In this document: piece by piece, positions 27,144-35,619 of the stretch
Layout: every line of letters starts with the position of its first letter
Position numbering within the stretch: the stretch's first letter is position 1
Assembly (NCBI RefSeq): GCF_000337535.1
Contig: NZ_AOIP01000015.1
Location: forward strand, 451,259 to 515,258
Origin: Natrialba aegyptia DSM 13077
GTDB taxonomy: Archaea; Halobacteriota; Halobacteria; Halobacteriales; Natrialbaceae
Length of the DNA stretch: 64,000 nt
Reading direction: 5' to 3'
Position numbers and translations under genes: made by a program
The notes under the pieces: generated by a model
Told to the model about the DNA's origin: nothing
Databases searched by the model: none
Seen by the model: only the letters and a program-made list of their open reading frames with translations

Positions 27144-27490
27144 GAGTTGAAACACGAGGCAGAAACGGAGACGGGCGGACTTCGGACCGGCCGAAGGACA
27201 GTTCGGCTTCGAACTCACAGCGTCCCCGTGTCGCGATTACGGGCCGAGTTCAGTGCGCGGCCGTCGAAAGGTGGTTTCGATGGTCGGTGGCTCTCGACCG
27301 ACCGCTTTGAACTCGGGTTCCCGCCGTGACACGAGGTGCACGACCGCGTGGTCGCGTGATCGCGCCGAACACGAACTCGTTTGGAGGGCAGCGCTTCTGA
27401 CCGGTGCGCTTGGGGACGCCGGCCGAGAGCCGACGGCCGCGGGGACCGGCACTGCCCGGTAGAGGCGACAGTGGTCGGTCGCCGACGCGC
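27144..27490. other. Gene-poor interval
   Basis: About 350 bp with frames on both strands (for example 27237-27533 on the minus strand) that are Arg/Ser/Pro-rich and show no domain signature. They look like chance frames in GC-rich DNA. I see no convincing gene or structured RNA. Confidence 0.4.
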
Positions 27491-27895
27491 TCAGGAGTCG
27501 ATATCGAGAACCGGGTTCCACGCGACCTCCCACAGGTGACCGTCGGGATCAGCGAAGTACCCCGAATAGCCGCCCCAGTCGGCTTCCTGCGCCCGTTTCA
27601 CGATGCGAGCACCGGCGTCCGCCGCCTCGCGAAGCACCGTATCGACCGCTTCTCGATTTTCGACGTTGTGCGCGATGGTGACGCCAGCAAACCCGTCTCC
27701 CTCGGAAGAGACCGTCGCATCGTCGGCGAGTGCGTCCCGCGGATAGAGCGCGATCCACGTCCCGTCTAACGGGAAAAAGGCGGGGCCATCGCCCTCCCGT
27801 TCGCGCATCGGAAGTCCCAATCCGTCCCGATAGAACGCGATAGCCTGCGCCATGTCTGAGACGCCCAACGTAACGAGAGATACGTGTGGATCCAT
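27491..27895 (-). CDS. VOC family protein (glyoxalase/dioxygenase fold)
   Basis: A 134-residue protein with the paired beta-alpha-beta-beta-beta modules of the VOC superfamily. N-terminal VSLVTLGVSDMAQAIAFYRD GLG and C-terminal GYFADPDGHLWEVAWNP are diagnostic. The family includes glyoxalase I, dioxygenases and antibiotic-binding proteins; the metal-site Glu (WEV) is present, but the substrate cannot be told. It lies between repeat copies B and C on the opposite strand. Confidence 0.88.
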   Translation of the reverse strand: MDPHVSLVTLGVSDMAQAIAFYRDGLGLPMREREGDGPAFFPLDGTWIALYPRDALADDATVSSEGDGFAGVTIAHNVENREAVDTVLREAADAGARIVKRAQEADWGGYSGYFADPDGHLWEVAWNPVLDIDS

Positions 27896-28027
27896 ACCAC
27901 GGGTAGGCGCTTCCGAAGGAAAGCACTATCGCCACAGAACTCGTCCGTTTTCGGCAGATAGACAGCCGTCGCAGTAATCGAGGTAGCGATCTGCCACGAG
28001 TTCATCAGCCTCGACGCACCCGAGTTC

Positions 28028-28062
28028 CTTTAAGTGCTTCTGGTCACAAGGTGTAGATACGA
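28028..28062 (+). repeat. Promoter-like 35-nt repeat, copy C
   Basis: CTTTAAGTGCTTCTGGTCAC then AAGGTGTAGATACGA. It ends 53 nt before the nucleotidyltransferase ATG, so it could act as that gene's promoter. A small stem (CGAG 28060-28063, CTCG 28070-28073) and the T-rich TTTCTTTG (about 28085-28092) follow it. Confidence 0.75.
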
Positions 28063-28115
28063 GCGGAGACTCGCGGATTATCGCTTTCTTTGTAGCCGGT
28101 CACCAGTGTAGTGTG

Positions 28116-29186
28116 ATGTCTCCACCGCCATCGGTTCCGTCATCCGTCCGCGAAGCCGTCGAGACCCATCTCGCGAGCATCGAGCGAGCCCACGACGTTA
28201 CGACCCTCGTTGCGGTCGCTCGGGGTAGCCACGCCTGGGGCGGCGCGAGTTCGGCGAGCGACTACGATGTCGGGTTCGTTTTCGCGCCGAGCGATCTCGG
28301 TCGGTACGCGCACCTCGAGGGGCCACCGGAGACGATCGTCGAGGAGCGATGCGGTGGCGAGCCGGCTGATGGTGATAGTACCAGCGCCGCCGTCGAGTTC
28401 GACGCTGACGACGACTGCGACTGCGACTGCGACTACGACTATCAGGGCTGGGACATCCGGAAATTCGCGCGCCTGCTCGCGAACTCGAACGACGGGGCGA
28501 TCGATCTGCTCCGGAGTCCGATTCGATACCGGCTCGCGTGTGATCGCGCCGTTCTCGATAACCTTCGGACATACGTCGAGCAGACCTACAACCCGATGGA
28601 TCTCTACCACGCCTACCGCGGCATCGCGACGAGCAACTACCGCAAGTACGTCTCCAACCACCTCGTCCGCAGCGACGACGAACGCTTCCCGATTATCGAG
28701 GAGACGGCGGACGGGTACGTCGTCGAAGCGGCCGATGGGGCGAGCGAGAGCGACAAAGCGGGCCGGGGACGGGACGAAGGGGAGAGCGAGAGAACGATGT
28801 TCGTTGCCGATGACAACGAGCGGTTCAGTACCACGCAGACGAAACCGACGGTCAAACGAAACCTCACCATCTGCCGGGCAGCGATGGCCGCTCGCTACCT
28901 GCAAACCACCGGCGATCGCGGCGACCACGACCTGCCAGCGCTCGCGTTCGAGACGTTCCTCGACGATCAAGCGCCGGCCGTCTTCGAGCGCGAGCGCATC
29001 GCCCTCGCGCGGACGTTACTCGAGCGGAAACGTCGCGGCGAGGGCGACGCCCACATCGGTGACGCCGTCGGCCGCGAGTTCGCCACCCCGCCGGCTGAAC
29101 TCGATCCCGCGGTACACGTCCGGGCGGGGCCCGACGCGGCGCAGTTGGACGAGTTCATCGACGAGTTGCTTGCGCCGGTCGAATAG
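28116..29186 (+). CDS. RlaP/YcgL-type nucleotidyltransferase (PF10127-like)
   Basis: A 356-residue protein. N-terminal VARGSHAWGGASSASDYDVG is the nucleotidyltransferase signature of the PF10127 (RlaP) family: the GS motif and the D-x-D metal ligands. The middle (GWDIRKFARLLANSNDGAID, LYHAYRGIATSNYRKYV) is also family-typical. In bacteria RlaP proteins occur with RNA-repair genes. Two low-complexity insertions (Asp/Cys/Tyr-rich at about 100-108 and Glu/Arg/Ser-rich at about 205-225) interrupt it. It sits between repeat copies C and D. Confidence 0.82.
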   Translation: MSPPPSVPSSVREAVETHLASIERAHDVTTLVAVARGSHAWGGASSASDYDVGFVFAPSDLGRYAHLEGPPETIVEERCGGEPADGDSTSAAVEFDADDDCDCDCDYDYQGWDIRKFARLLANSNDGAIDLLRSPIRYRLACDRAVLDNLRTYVEQTYNPMDLYHAYRGIATSNYRKYVSNHLVRSDDERFPIIEETADGYVVEAADGASESDKAGRGRDEGESERTMFVADDNERFSTTQTKPTVKRNLTICRAAMAARYLQTTGDRGDHDLPALAFETFLDDQAPAVFERERIALARTLLERKRRGEGDAHIGDAVGREFATPPAELDPAVHVRAGPDAAQLDEFIDELLAPVE

Positions 29187-29219
29187 CGTCGCGTATCTCC
29201 GTCGTCTTTGCCCGTCATC

Positions 29220-29254
29220 CTTTAAGTGCTTCTAGTCATAAGGTGTAGATACGA
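29220..29254 (+). repeat. Promoter-like 35-nt repeat, copy D
   Basis: CTTTAAGTGCTTCTAGTCAT then AAGGTGTAGATACGA, 34 nt after the nucleotidyltransferase stop. It continues CGGGTCA and the stem CCGACGCG (29262-29269)/CGCGTCGG (29276-29283), identical to the copy A stem, followed by TTCTCTTTCG. Confidence 0.75.
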
Positions 29255-29261
29255 CGGGTCA

Positions 29262-29293
29262 CCGACGCGCCGTATCGCGTCGGTTCTCTTTCG
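29262..29293 (+). terminator. Hairpin plus T-rich tract after repeat copy D
   Basis: 8-bp stem with loop CCGTAT, then TTCTCTTTCG. The stem is identical to the hairpin after copy A, and the loops differ by one base (CCGTGT in A). Conservation of the pair suggests the RNA or the stop signal matters. Confidence 0.45.
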
Positions 29294-29366
29294 TTCGTTT
29301 CGATCGTCGAGTGGTATCGTCACCCCGAAACCAGTACCGGAAGCGACGACCGAGACTGCGGGTGTT

Positions 29367-29401
29367 CTTTAAGTGCCTCTGGTCACAAGGTGTAGATACG
29401 A
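29367..29401 (+). repeat. Promoter-like 35-nt repeat, copy E
   Basis: CTTTAAGTGCCTCTGGTCAC then AAGGTGTAGATACGA, starting 147 nt after the start of copy D. It is followed by AGGGCTTTTTGGC, a T5 tract without a strong stem. It lies 140 nt upstream of the next gene and could drive it with a long leader. Confidence 0.75.
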
Positions 29402-29541
29402 AGGGCTTTTTGGCGCTATCGATCCACTCGCTCGGAGCGTTTGCTATCGCGCTGTATAGCTGTCGGATTAATCATCAGTTCCGCTGAAACGCTGCGAAAA
29501 CGAGCGAGCCTTTTTCAGTCTCCCTGTCCGAGCGACAGACG

Positions 29542-30330
29542 ATGCAAGACGACGGTACAGACCCCGGTCGCGGTTCAGTCCCCGAGCGGGCGGGAACCGT
29601 CACCGCCCGCCCGGACCGCCCCCGCGAGCGGCCGTTAGAGACGCGCCCCGGTGCTGGCACGCTCTCCCGTGCGGCCGCAAAGCGGGATACGACCGTCCGC
29701 CAGTGGGGTGTCGTGACGCCGAGTGCGACCGTCATCGGGCGTGCGGAGTCGCCCGAGGCGGACCTCTCGGAGAGCGTTCGCCGCCTCCACGACGAACAAC
29801 ACGCCGCGACGCCCGGCTACAGCGAGCGCGCCCACCACCTCGATCGAGTGCGGACGACTCAGGCGCTGTGTAACGCGCTGGAACTGACGCCCTGGCAGCG
29901 CGACCTCGCGCTCGGCGTCATGGACGAAATCGACCTCACCGAGTTCGGCAGCCAGCGCGCGATTCCGAAGGTCGCGCTGGTCGTCATCCGCCACGTGGTC
30001 GACGTCGACCGGCGGGCCTACTTCGGACTCGACGACGTCGACGCCCAGGCCCTCTCGGCCGATCGAATGGACGAACTGTTCGGCCAGTATCGCTCCCACG
30101 ACATTACCGAGGAGTCGACGTTCAAGCGCCTCGCCGCCACGCACGGCCTCGATACGACGAGTCTGAACCGGCTGCGTCGCGTGTTGAAGTCCCAACTGGA
30201 AGACGAGTTGCCGGCCTACGGGCGGAATCCGTACCGCGATCCGAACCTGCCGGCGACGACCGACACGGACACGGACACGGACGAAGGCGACGCGGACGCG
30301 AGCGACGACCAACCGCCGAGCGAAAAGTAG
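29542..30330 (+). CDS. Haloarchaeal protein annotated as RNA polymerase subunit epsilon (tentative)
   Basis: A 262-residue protein. The segments TTVRQWGVVTPSATVIGRA, HHLDRVRTTQALCNAL, LTPWQRDLALGVM and GSQRAIPKVALVVI are, from memory, strongly conserved in a halobacterial protein annotated as DNA-directed RNA polymerase subunit epsilon. The central part is cyclin/TFIIB-like in style (helical, GSQRAIPKVAL). Both ends are Arg/Pro- or Asp/Thr-rich linkers. The polymerase assignment is recalled, not shown by a motif. A TFB-like cyclin-fold protein is the alternative. Confidence 0.6.
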   Translation: MQDDGTDPGRGSVPERAGTVTARPDRPRERPLETRPGAGTLSRAAAKRDTTVRQWGVVTPSATVIGRAESPEADLSESVRRLHDEQHAATPGYSERAHHLDRVRTTQALCNALELTPWQRDLALGVMDEIDLTEFGSQRAIPKVALVVIRHVVDVDRRAYFGLDDVDAQALSADRMDELFGQYRSHDITEESTFKRLAATHGLDTTSLNRLRRVLKSQLEDELPAYGRNPYRDPNLPATTDTDTDTDEGDADASDDQPPSEK

Positions 30331-30460
30331 CGACCGGCGGACAGAGAACCGCAAACGGAGCGGTGGCGCGCCAATAACGCGAGGGACACCGCCCGGACCG
30401 GGATGAACGGGCCGTTCTCCCTTCCATCGGCTTTTCCGTCCGTATCACCTACCCCCGTCG

Positions 30461-31093
30461 ATGACCGCCCACTCCGCCGGTGACCGGCTCGAACTGTACG
30501 CGGACTACGTCTGTCCGTTCTGCTATCTCGGCACCCGCTCGCTCGCACAGTACCGCGAAACGCGCGACGAACCGCTCGCGGTCGAGTGGCACCCGTTCGA
30601 CCTCCGCTCCGGGAAGCGAAATCCGGACGGCTCGATCGACCACGACGCCGACGACGGCAAGGACGACGCCTACTTCGAGCAAGCCAAGCAAAACGTCGAA
30701 CGGCTGCAAGACGAGTTCGGCGTCGAAATGACGCAGGTGTTTGCCGGCGAGGTCGACTCGCTGCCGGCCCAGCAGGCCTCGTGGTACGTCTCCCAGGAGT
30801 ATCCCGACCGGTGGGCCGCGTTCGACGAGGCGATCTATACCGCCCTCTGGCAGGACGCCCGCGACATCGGTTCGCCCGACGTCCTGGCTTCGCTCGCTGA
30901 ATCCGTCGACCTGCCCGTCGACGAAATCCGTTCGGCAGTCGACGACGACGGCCTCCGAAGTGAACTCGAGGACCGCTTTCGCAGCGCACAGCGCCGGGGC
31001 GTCTCCGGGGTTCCAACGTTCGTCGTCGACGGAACGGCAACGAGCGGTGCCGTTCCGCCCAAACACCTCGCCCGACTGGTCGAACAGCGCTGA
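30461..31093 (+). CDS. DsbA-family oxidoreductase (FrnE-like)
   Basis: A 210-residue thioredoxin-fold protein with helical insertion. The active site CPFC is at 18-21, and the cis-Pro segment GVSGVPTFVVDG lies near the C-terminus. These mark the DsbA/FrnE/2-hydroxychromene-carboxylate isomerase group. There is no signal peptide, so it acts in the cytoplasm as a dithiol oxidoreductase. It is convergent with the NAD kinase gene. Confidence 0.9.
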   Translation: MTAHSAGDRLELYADYVCPFCYLGTRSLAQYRETRDEPLAVEWHPFDLRSGKRNPDGSIDHDADDGKDDAYFEQAKQNVERLQDEFGVEMTQVFAGEVDSLPAQQASWYVSQEYPDRWAAFDEAIYTALWQDARDIGSPDVLASLAESVDLPVDEIRSAVDDDGLRSELEDRFRSAQRRGVSGVPTFVVDGTATSGAVPPKHLARLVEQR

Positions 31094-31123
31094 CGACGCT
31101 CGCCACATCCGACGCGAAGGACA

Positions 31124-32062
31124 CTACCCTAACTTCTCGAGCGCCTCGAAGAACTCGACCTGCGGGCCGACCAGCGTAACCGGTTCGGGAGCGACCGAAA
31201 CGGTGACCGTCGCAGGCGGGTCCAACCGCTGTCGATCACGGCCGTCGCTGATGACGTATGCGGTCTCAGCGTTCGTCACCGAGAGCGTGACCTCCGTCTC
31301 GGCATCGACGACCAGCGGAGGCATGCTCTCCTCCGCAGCCGCGGCCATCTGTGTGACGACGAGCGAGTTCGCCGTCGGGTGAACCAGCGGACCGCCCTCG
31401 CTCAGGTTATACGCGCTCGATCCGGTCGGCGTCGAGACGAGCACGCCGTCTGCATGGCCCTCGACGTACTGGCGGCCGTCGACTCGAACGTCGATCGTCG
31501 CGCCGCCGCCGTGACCGCGCCGCGGCCCGTGGACGACGATCTCGTTGAGCGCCGGATCGAGCGTCCAGCGGCCAGCTGTAGGCGTCTCACCCGTCGATCC
31601 GCTGGCTTCGTCTCCACCGTTCCCAGTCGCTTGCAACCGCACGAGTTCACGCTGTTTGGTGGAACGGTCGGCGTCGCTCCGAAGGTGTTCGACGACGGCG
31701 GGAACGACGGTGAGCGCATCGTCGGGGGAGACGGCGTTGAGAAAGCCCACTTCGCCGAGGTTGACGCCGAGAATCGGCGTGTTTCCGACCTCGCGGGCGA
31801 CGTACAACAACGTTCCGTCGCCGCCGATACTCACGACGAGGTCACAGTCCGCCATCGCGTCAACCGGGACGCCGGACTGGTCTATATGCTCGGCGGTCAG
31901 TTCGTCCACGACGGTGGCGTCGTCGGAGGGGACGCCCGTCTCGTCAGCCGCAAGACGGTCCTGCAATGCCACGGCGAGGTCCCGCGCGCGTTCGTTAGCG
32001 CGCTGGGCGACGATTCCGACGGCGGCATTCCCGGTCGCGTCTGCGTCCGCGTCGTCTGCCAT
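31124..32062 (-). CDS. nadK: NAD kinase
   Basis: A 312-residue NAD(H) kinase. GGDGT is at 80-84, and the second signature GVLVSTPTGSSAYNLSEGGP lies in the C-terminal beta domain. It phosphorylates NAD to NADP with ATP or polyphosphate. An Asp/Ala-rich N-terminus and a Gly/Ser-rich insertion (about 165-178) lengthen it. NadM and NadE are also encoded in this window but not in the same operon. Confidence 0.92.
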   Translation of the reverse strand: MADDADADATGNAAVGIVAQRANERARDLAVALQDRLAADETGVPSDDATVVDELTAEHIDQSGVPVDAMADCDLVVSIGGDGTLLYVAREVGNTPILGVNLGEVGFLNAVSPDDALTVVPAVVEHLRSDADRSTKQRELVRLQATGNGGDEASGSTGETPTAGRWTLDPALNEIVVHGPRRGHGGGATIDVRVDGRQYVEGHADGVLVSTPTGSSAYNLSEGGPLVHPTANSLVVTQMAAAAEESMPPLVVDAETEVTLSVTNAETAYVISDGRDRQRLDPPATVTVSVAPEPVTLVGPQVEFFEALEKLG

Positions 32063-32177
32063 CGCCCGCGACTACCCGTGCAGACGACAAAAAGCCACGC
32101 CTCGCGACGACAGTAACAACGGACTAGCCGCCCGTTCGCTGTCCATACTTTTCCGACGCGGCCGGTCACTCCCGCAC

Positions 32178-32417
32178 ATGGCACAACGCACGACGACGGA
32201 TGAGTCCCTTTCGCGAGAGGAACTCGCGACGTACTTCGAACACCTGGCGGCGGAGTTTCGTTCGGGTGACGAACAGATCGATATCGAAGTCGGCAATAAA
32301 ACAGTGACGCTCAACCCTCCGGAGACGATCGATACCTCGATCGATGTGGTCGAGCGGTCGACGATGTTCCGCGGCAACCACGAGACGGTGCGGGTCGAAC
32401 TGAACTGGAAACCCTGA
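32178..32417 (+). CDS. Amphi-Trp domain protein
   Basis: A 79-residue protein of the amphi-Trp type: an N-terminal amphipathic helix (SREELATYFEHLAAEFRSGD) and a beta region (IDIEVGNKTVTLNPPETIDT, then VRVELNWKP) ending with the conserved W. The domain is common in haloarchaea and of unknown function. The start is the ATG at 32178, divergent from nadK; the longer frame upstream is antisense to nadK. Confidence 0.75.
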   Translation: MAQRTTTDESLSREELATYFEHLAAEFRSGDEQIDIEVGNKTVTLNPPETIDTSIDVVERSTMFRGNHETVRVELNWKP

Positions 32418-32460
32418 TAAGCGGCGCTATGGATCCCGGGGTTGTAGTCGTACGCTCCCA

Positions 32461-32531
32461 TGCGCTGGCCGGGAATTGAACCCGGGCTATGAGCTTGGGA
32501 AGCTCATGTCCTACCACTAGACCACCAGCGC
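32461..32531 (-). tRNA. tRNA-Gly (CCC)
   Basis: A 71-nt cloverleaf on the minus strand: acceptor GCGCTGG/CCAGCGC with discriminator A, D arm GGTCTAGTGGTAGGAC, anticodon arm TGAGC-TTCCCAA-GCTCA with anticodon CCC, and T arm CGGGTTCAATTCCCG. No intron. Confidence 0.93.
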
Positions 32532-32726
32532 TCGGTCGTGTCGTACCGCAACGCGTCGAGTGCAGCGCCACTCGACGTGACTATCGCAGTCTATTGGTCG
32601 ATCACACTTGAACGTAGCGCTCTCGGGTGCACGTTCCGTTTCCCGTGGCCCCCACGACTGCTCGCGACGCTACCATCACCGCCACACAGAATTGACCGGT
32701 TGGTCAGTTTTTGTCCACGTGGGCAG

Positions 32727-32734
32727 CCTATTAG
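32727..32734 (+). promoter_or_regulatory. TATA-like box of nadE (leaderless type)
   Basis: CCTATTAG is centred 28 nt before the nadE ATG, so the transcript should begin at the start codon. No ribosome-binding sequence lies between them. Confidence 0.45.
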
Positions 32735-32758
32735 ACACCCGCACTCATACAGTGGACT

Positions 32759-33553
32759 ATGATCGACCCTCGTTTCTCGGAGGCCGAACTGGACCAGTGC
32801 CGCGAACACATCACGTCCTTCATCCGCGAGCAGATTGCAGCCGCAAACGCCGACGGCGCTGTCCTGGGTCTCTCCGGCGGGATCGACAGCACGCTGACCG
32901 GCCATCTGGCAGTTGATGCGCTCGGAGCTGACAACCTCCATGCGCTCGTATTACCCGCGACCGTCAGCGGTGACGAGAACATGAGCGACGCCGAGCGAGT
33001 CGCCCGAGAACTCGACATTACGTACGACGTGATCGAAATCGAGCCGCTTATCGACTCGCTGCTTACGGCCTACCCCGAGGCGAAAGGCGATCGCGAGGCG
33101 GTCGGCAACGCACGCGCTCGCGTTCGAGCCGTGCTGAACTATCTCGTGGCGAACCACGAGAACCGGCTCGTGCTGGGTACCGGAAACCGCAGCGAGGCCG
33201 CCGTCGGCTACTTCACGAAGTACGGTGACGGCGCGGTCGACTGCCACCCGATCGGCAACCTCTACAAGGCGCAGGTCCGCCAACTCGCCCGCCACGTCGG
33301 TGTCCCCGAAGACCTCGCATCCAAGACCGCAACCGCGGAGTTGTGGACCGACCAGACCGACGAGGACGAGCTGGGAATCAGCTACGAGACGCTCGATTCG
33401 ATCCTCGTCTCTCACATCGACGGCCCCCTCTCCGTCGCTGCAACCTGCAGAGAACTCGACGTAACGCCCGAGACAGTCGACCGCGTCCGCGAGATGTACG
33501 AACGCAGCGAGCACAAGCGACGGGCACCGCCGTCACCGGACCCGCTCACGTAA
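32759..33553 (+). CDS. nadE: NAD synthetase (ammonia-dependent type)
   Basis: A 264-residue N-type ATP pyrophosphatase. The P-loop SGGIDS is at 39-44, and TGNRSEAAVGYFTKYGDG is the NadE signature. There is no N-terminal glutaminase domain, so it uses ammonia to amidate deamido-NAD. Its length is typical of archaeal NadE. Confidence 0.95.
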   Translation: MIDPRFSEAELDQCREHITSFIREQIAAANADGAVLGLSGGIDSTLTGHLAVDALGADNLHALVLPATVSGDENMSDAERVARELDITYDVIEIEPLIDSLLTAYPEAKGDREAVGNARARVRAVLNYLVANHENRLVLGTGNRSEAAVGYFTKYGDGAVDCHPIGNLYKAQVRQLARHVGVPEDLASKTATAELWTDQTDEDELGISYETLDSILVSHIDGPLSVAATCRELDVTPETVDRVREMYERSEHKRRAPPSPDPLT

Positions 33554-33651
33554 CTCCCCGTCGACGAACTGGCTCCCCCGATAACTCTTCGCAGGTGAAC
33601 TCGGCCGGCTCGCCGCCACAGAGGTAGATCCCACGTGACCAGCCAGCGCCG

Positions 33652-34515
33652 TTACTCAAGCACCGACCCGATATCCTCGGCGTGGCGAGCAACGAGTTCA
33701 GCGAACGCCTCGGCTTCGCGTCGTTCCTGCGTTTCCCGCTCGCTATCGTCCCGAACCCGACGCTTCAGCACCGCCAGTGCGTCACCCGGGTTGTCAGCGA
33801 TCGCCTCAGCAACCGTCCGCGGATCGTCCTCGAGACGCGAGATGAGTCCCAGCCGCAGCGCCTCCTCGGCGTCGATGGTGCGACCCGACAGGGCGAACTC
33901 GAGCGCGTTGCCCCGCCCGACGAGTTCGGGAAGGCGGACGGTGCCACCCCAAGCGCCGAACAGGCCGAACGTCACGCCCGGTTCGCCGTAGGTCGAGGCG
34001 GGCGTCCCGACGCGCACGTCGCAGGCGAGCGCGAGTTCGAGACCGCCGCCCATTGCCGGCCCGTCGATACCGGCAACGACGATCGCCGGCGAAGCCTCGA
34101 TAGCGCGAGCGACGCGCTGTCCCAGTCGCGCGAACTCGCGTGCCCGTTCGCGGTCGCCGTCGAGGTCGTTCACGGCGTCGAGGTCGGCGCCGGCACAGAA
34201 GGCGGGGCCACGGCCGCGAAGGTAAATAACGGGTGCCGTCGGTACTGATCGAGCGCCTGCCGCCGACGGCGACTCCCCGCGGTCGGCCGATGGGAGGGAC
34301 GTTTCCGACACCGGAGGCGAAGGAGAGGTCGAAGGCGAATCCGGAGTCGAACCAACGGATTCGATCGCAGCCGCCAGCGCATCGAGTCCCTCGATCGTCA
34401 ACGCGTTTCGGGCATCGGGACGATCGAGCGTAATCGTCACTATCCGATCCGACGACTCCGGCTCCGACCGCGACCCGTCACCGTCAGCAGCGCCCGGATC
34501 GTCAATGTCGATCAT
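33652..34515 (-). CDS. Enoyl-CoA hydratase/isomerase family protein
   Basis: A 287-residue crotonase-fold protein. The N-terminal strand VTITLDRPDARNALT, the oxyanion-hole segment GRGPAFCAGADLDAV and GIDGPAMGGGLELALACDVR are diagnostic. The second catalytic region, TYGEPGVTFGLFGAWGG, keeps a Glu. A Ser/Pro-rich insertion of about 40 residues (about 50-90) interrupts the first part of the fold and is unlike the family. Likely role: fatty-acid or branched-chain CoA metabolism; the substrate is unknown. Confidence 0.87.
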   Translation of the reverse strand: MIDIDDPGAADGDGSRSEPESSDRIVTITLDRPDARNALTIEGLDALAAAIESVGSTPDSPSTSPSPPVSETSLPSADRGESPSAAGARSVPTAPVIYLRGRGPAFCAGADLDAVNDLDGDRERAREFARLGQRVARAIEASPAIVVAGIDGPAMGGGLELALACDVRVGTPASTYGEPGVTFGLFGAWGGTVRLPELVGRGNALEFALSGRTIDAEEALRLGLISRLEDDPRTVAEAIADNPGDALAVLKRRVRDDSERETQERREAEAFAELVARHAEDIGSVLE

Positions 34516-34575
34516 GACAGGAGTCGATCCGGCGTTTCCAAAGGTCTTTGCCTCCGCCCTCGTAACATCCTGCTA

Positions 34576-35619
34576 ATGGACAAGGCCGACTCCTGTCGGC
34601 GTGCTGCCGTCGACGCTCTCGCGGATGTGGAACCACCGCGATTGGCTTCGCTCCTCGATACCGTTCTGGAGGACGCCTCGATGCTCCCAGGCGTCCTCAC
34701 CATCGAGAGCGCCACGATACACACACCCGAACTCTCTAGCCCCCTCGACGATTCGACTTCAAAGAGCGATCGAGAGCAAGACCACCCCCAGCGCCGAGAC
34801 ACCGACCGGCCCATAGAGTCCACCGAACTCGACACTGACACACTCCTCACCCACGCCGCCGGCGTCCAACTGATCTACGAGGGACTCCGACTCACACGTG
34901 AACTCGCACACGAAGACTCCTGGTGCGGCGACAACGCCCACGCGAATCAGCCCACGCCCGCGTCCCAGTCCCAATTACAATCACAGTCACAGTCACAGTC
35001 ACAGCCAGAGCACCACCCACAGTCACAGGCTCAATCTCAGTCAGATCCCCACTCTCAGCCCCAATCGCAATCGCAGTACACCGACGATCTCACAATCCTC
35101 GCCGCAGACATCCTCGTCGCCCGCGGCTTCTCCCTGCTCGCCCGAACCGACGCCGCCGACAAAGCCGTCCACACCGTGCAGGCCTTCGGACGCGACCAGA
35201 CCAGACGCGCCGAACTCACCAATACACCCACACCCCCGACCGCAACCTCTACAGCAAGCACACAACCCAGCACAGCCGCCAACCCAACCGCCGAAACAAC
35301 CTCCTCAAAATCCACCACGTCCGCAAACACCGCAAAGACAACAAAGGCAACGCTCTCCCCCCATTCAATCAACACCAATCTCGAACGCGATATCCTCGAA
35401 CTCGCCGTTCGCACCGGCGCAGCCACCGCCGACACATCCCCCTCCGCTTTCGCCCTCGAACTCGCAACCACCCTCACCGACACCCTCCTCCCCACCGACA
35501 CCTTCCTCCCAACCTTCCCCCCAGTCACGGACGGTCTCGCTGAACTCGGCCATCTCGCTGCCGATCAAAATCACGAAAAAAACTCGGCCGGTTGTGCCCC
35601 ATCTGCAACCGATCCATAA
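34576..35619 (+). CDS. Conserved haloarchaeal helical protein (DUF7114-like) with Ser/Gln repeat insertion
   Basis: A 347-residue protein. Conserved-looking segments are RRAAVDALADVEPPRLASLL, AGVQLIYEGLRLTRELAHED, TILAADILVARGFSLLARTD and AVHTVQAFGRDQTRRAEL. From memory these match the halobacterial family DUF7114, which is alpha-helical and of unknown function. Between them are a Ser/Gln/Pro repeat (about 128-165) and a Thr/Ser/Ala-rich stretch (about 215-260), both encoded by short tandem repeats. An isoprenoid-synthase-like fold is conceivable but unproven. Confidence 0.7.
   Translation: MDKADSCRRAAVDALADVEPPRLASLLDTVLEDASMLPGVLTIESATIHTPELSSPLDDSTSKSDREQDHPQRRDTDRPIESTELDTDTLLTHAAGVQLIYEGLRLTRELAHEDSWCGDNAHANQPTPASQSQLQSQSQSQSQPEHHPQSQAQSQSDPHSQPQSQSQYTDDLTILAADILVARGFSLLARTDAADKAVHTVQAFGRDQTRRAELTNTPTPPTATSTASTQPSTAANPTAETTSSKSTTSANTAKTTKATLSPHSINTNLERDILELAVRTGAATADTSPSAFALELATTLTDTLLPTDTFLPTFPPVTDGLAELGHLAADQNHEKNSAGCAPSATDP

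Noticed and set aside
27237-27533. 98-codon minus-strand frame overlapping the VOC gene end
   Set aside because: Arg/Ser/Pro/Ala-rich, no motif, overlaps the 3' end of a well-supported gene on the same strand.
26636-29401. CRISPR array
   Set aside because: The five repeats are irregularly spaced (143 to 1249 nt), separated by genes, and begin with a TATA-like box. No spacer-like units or cas genes are present.
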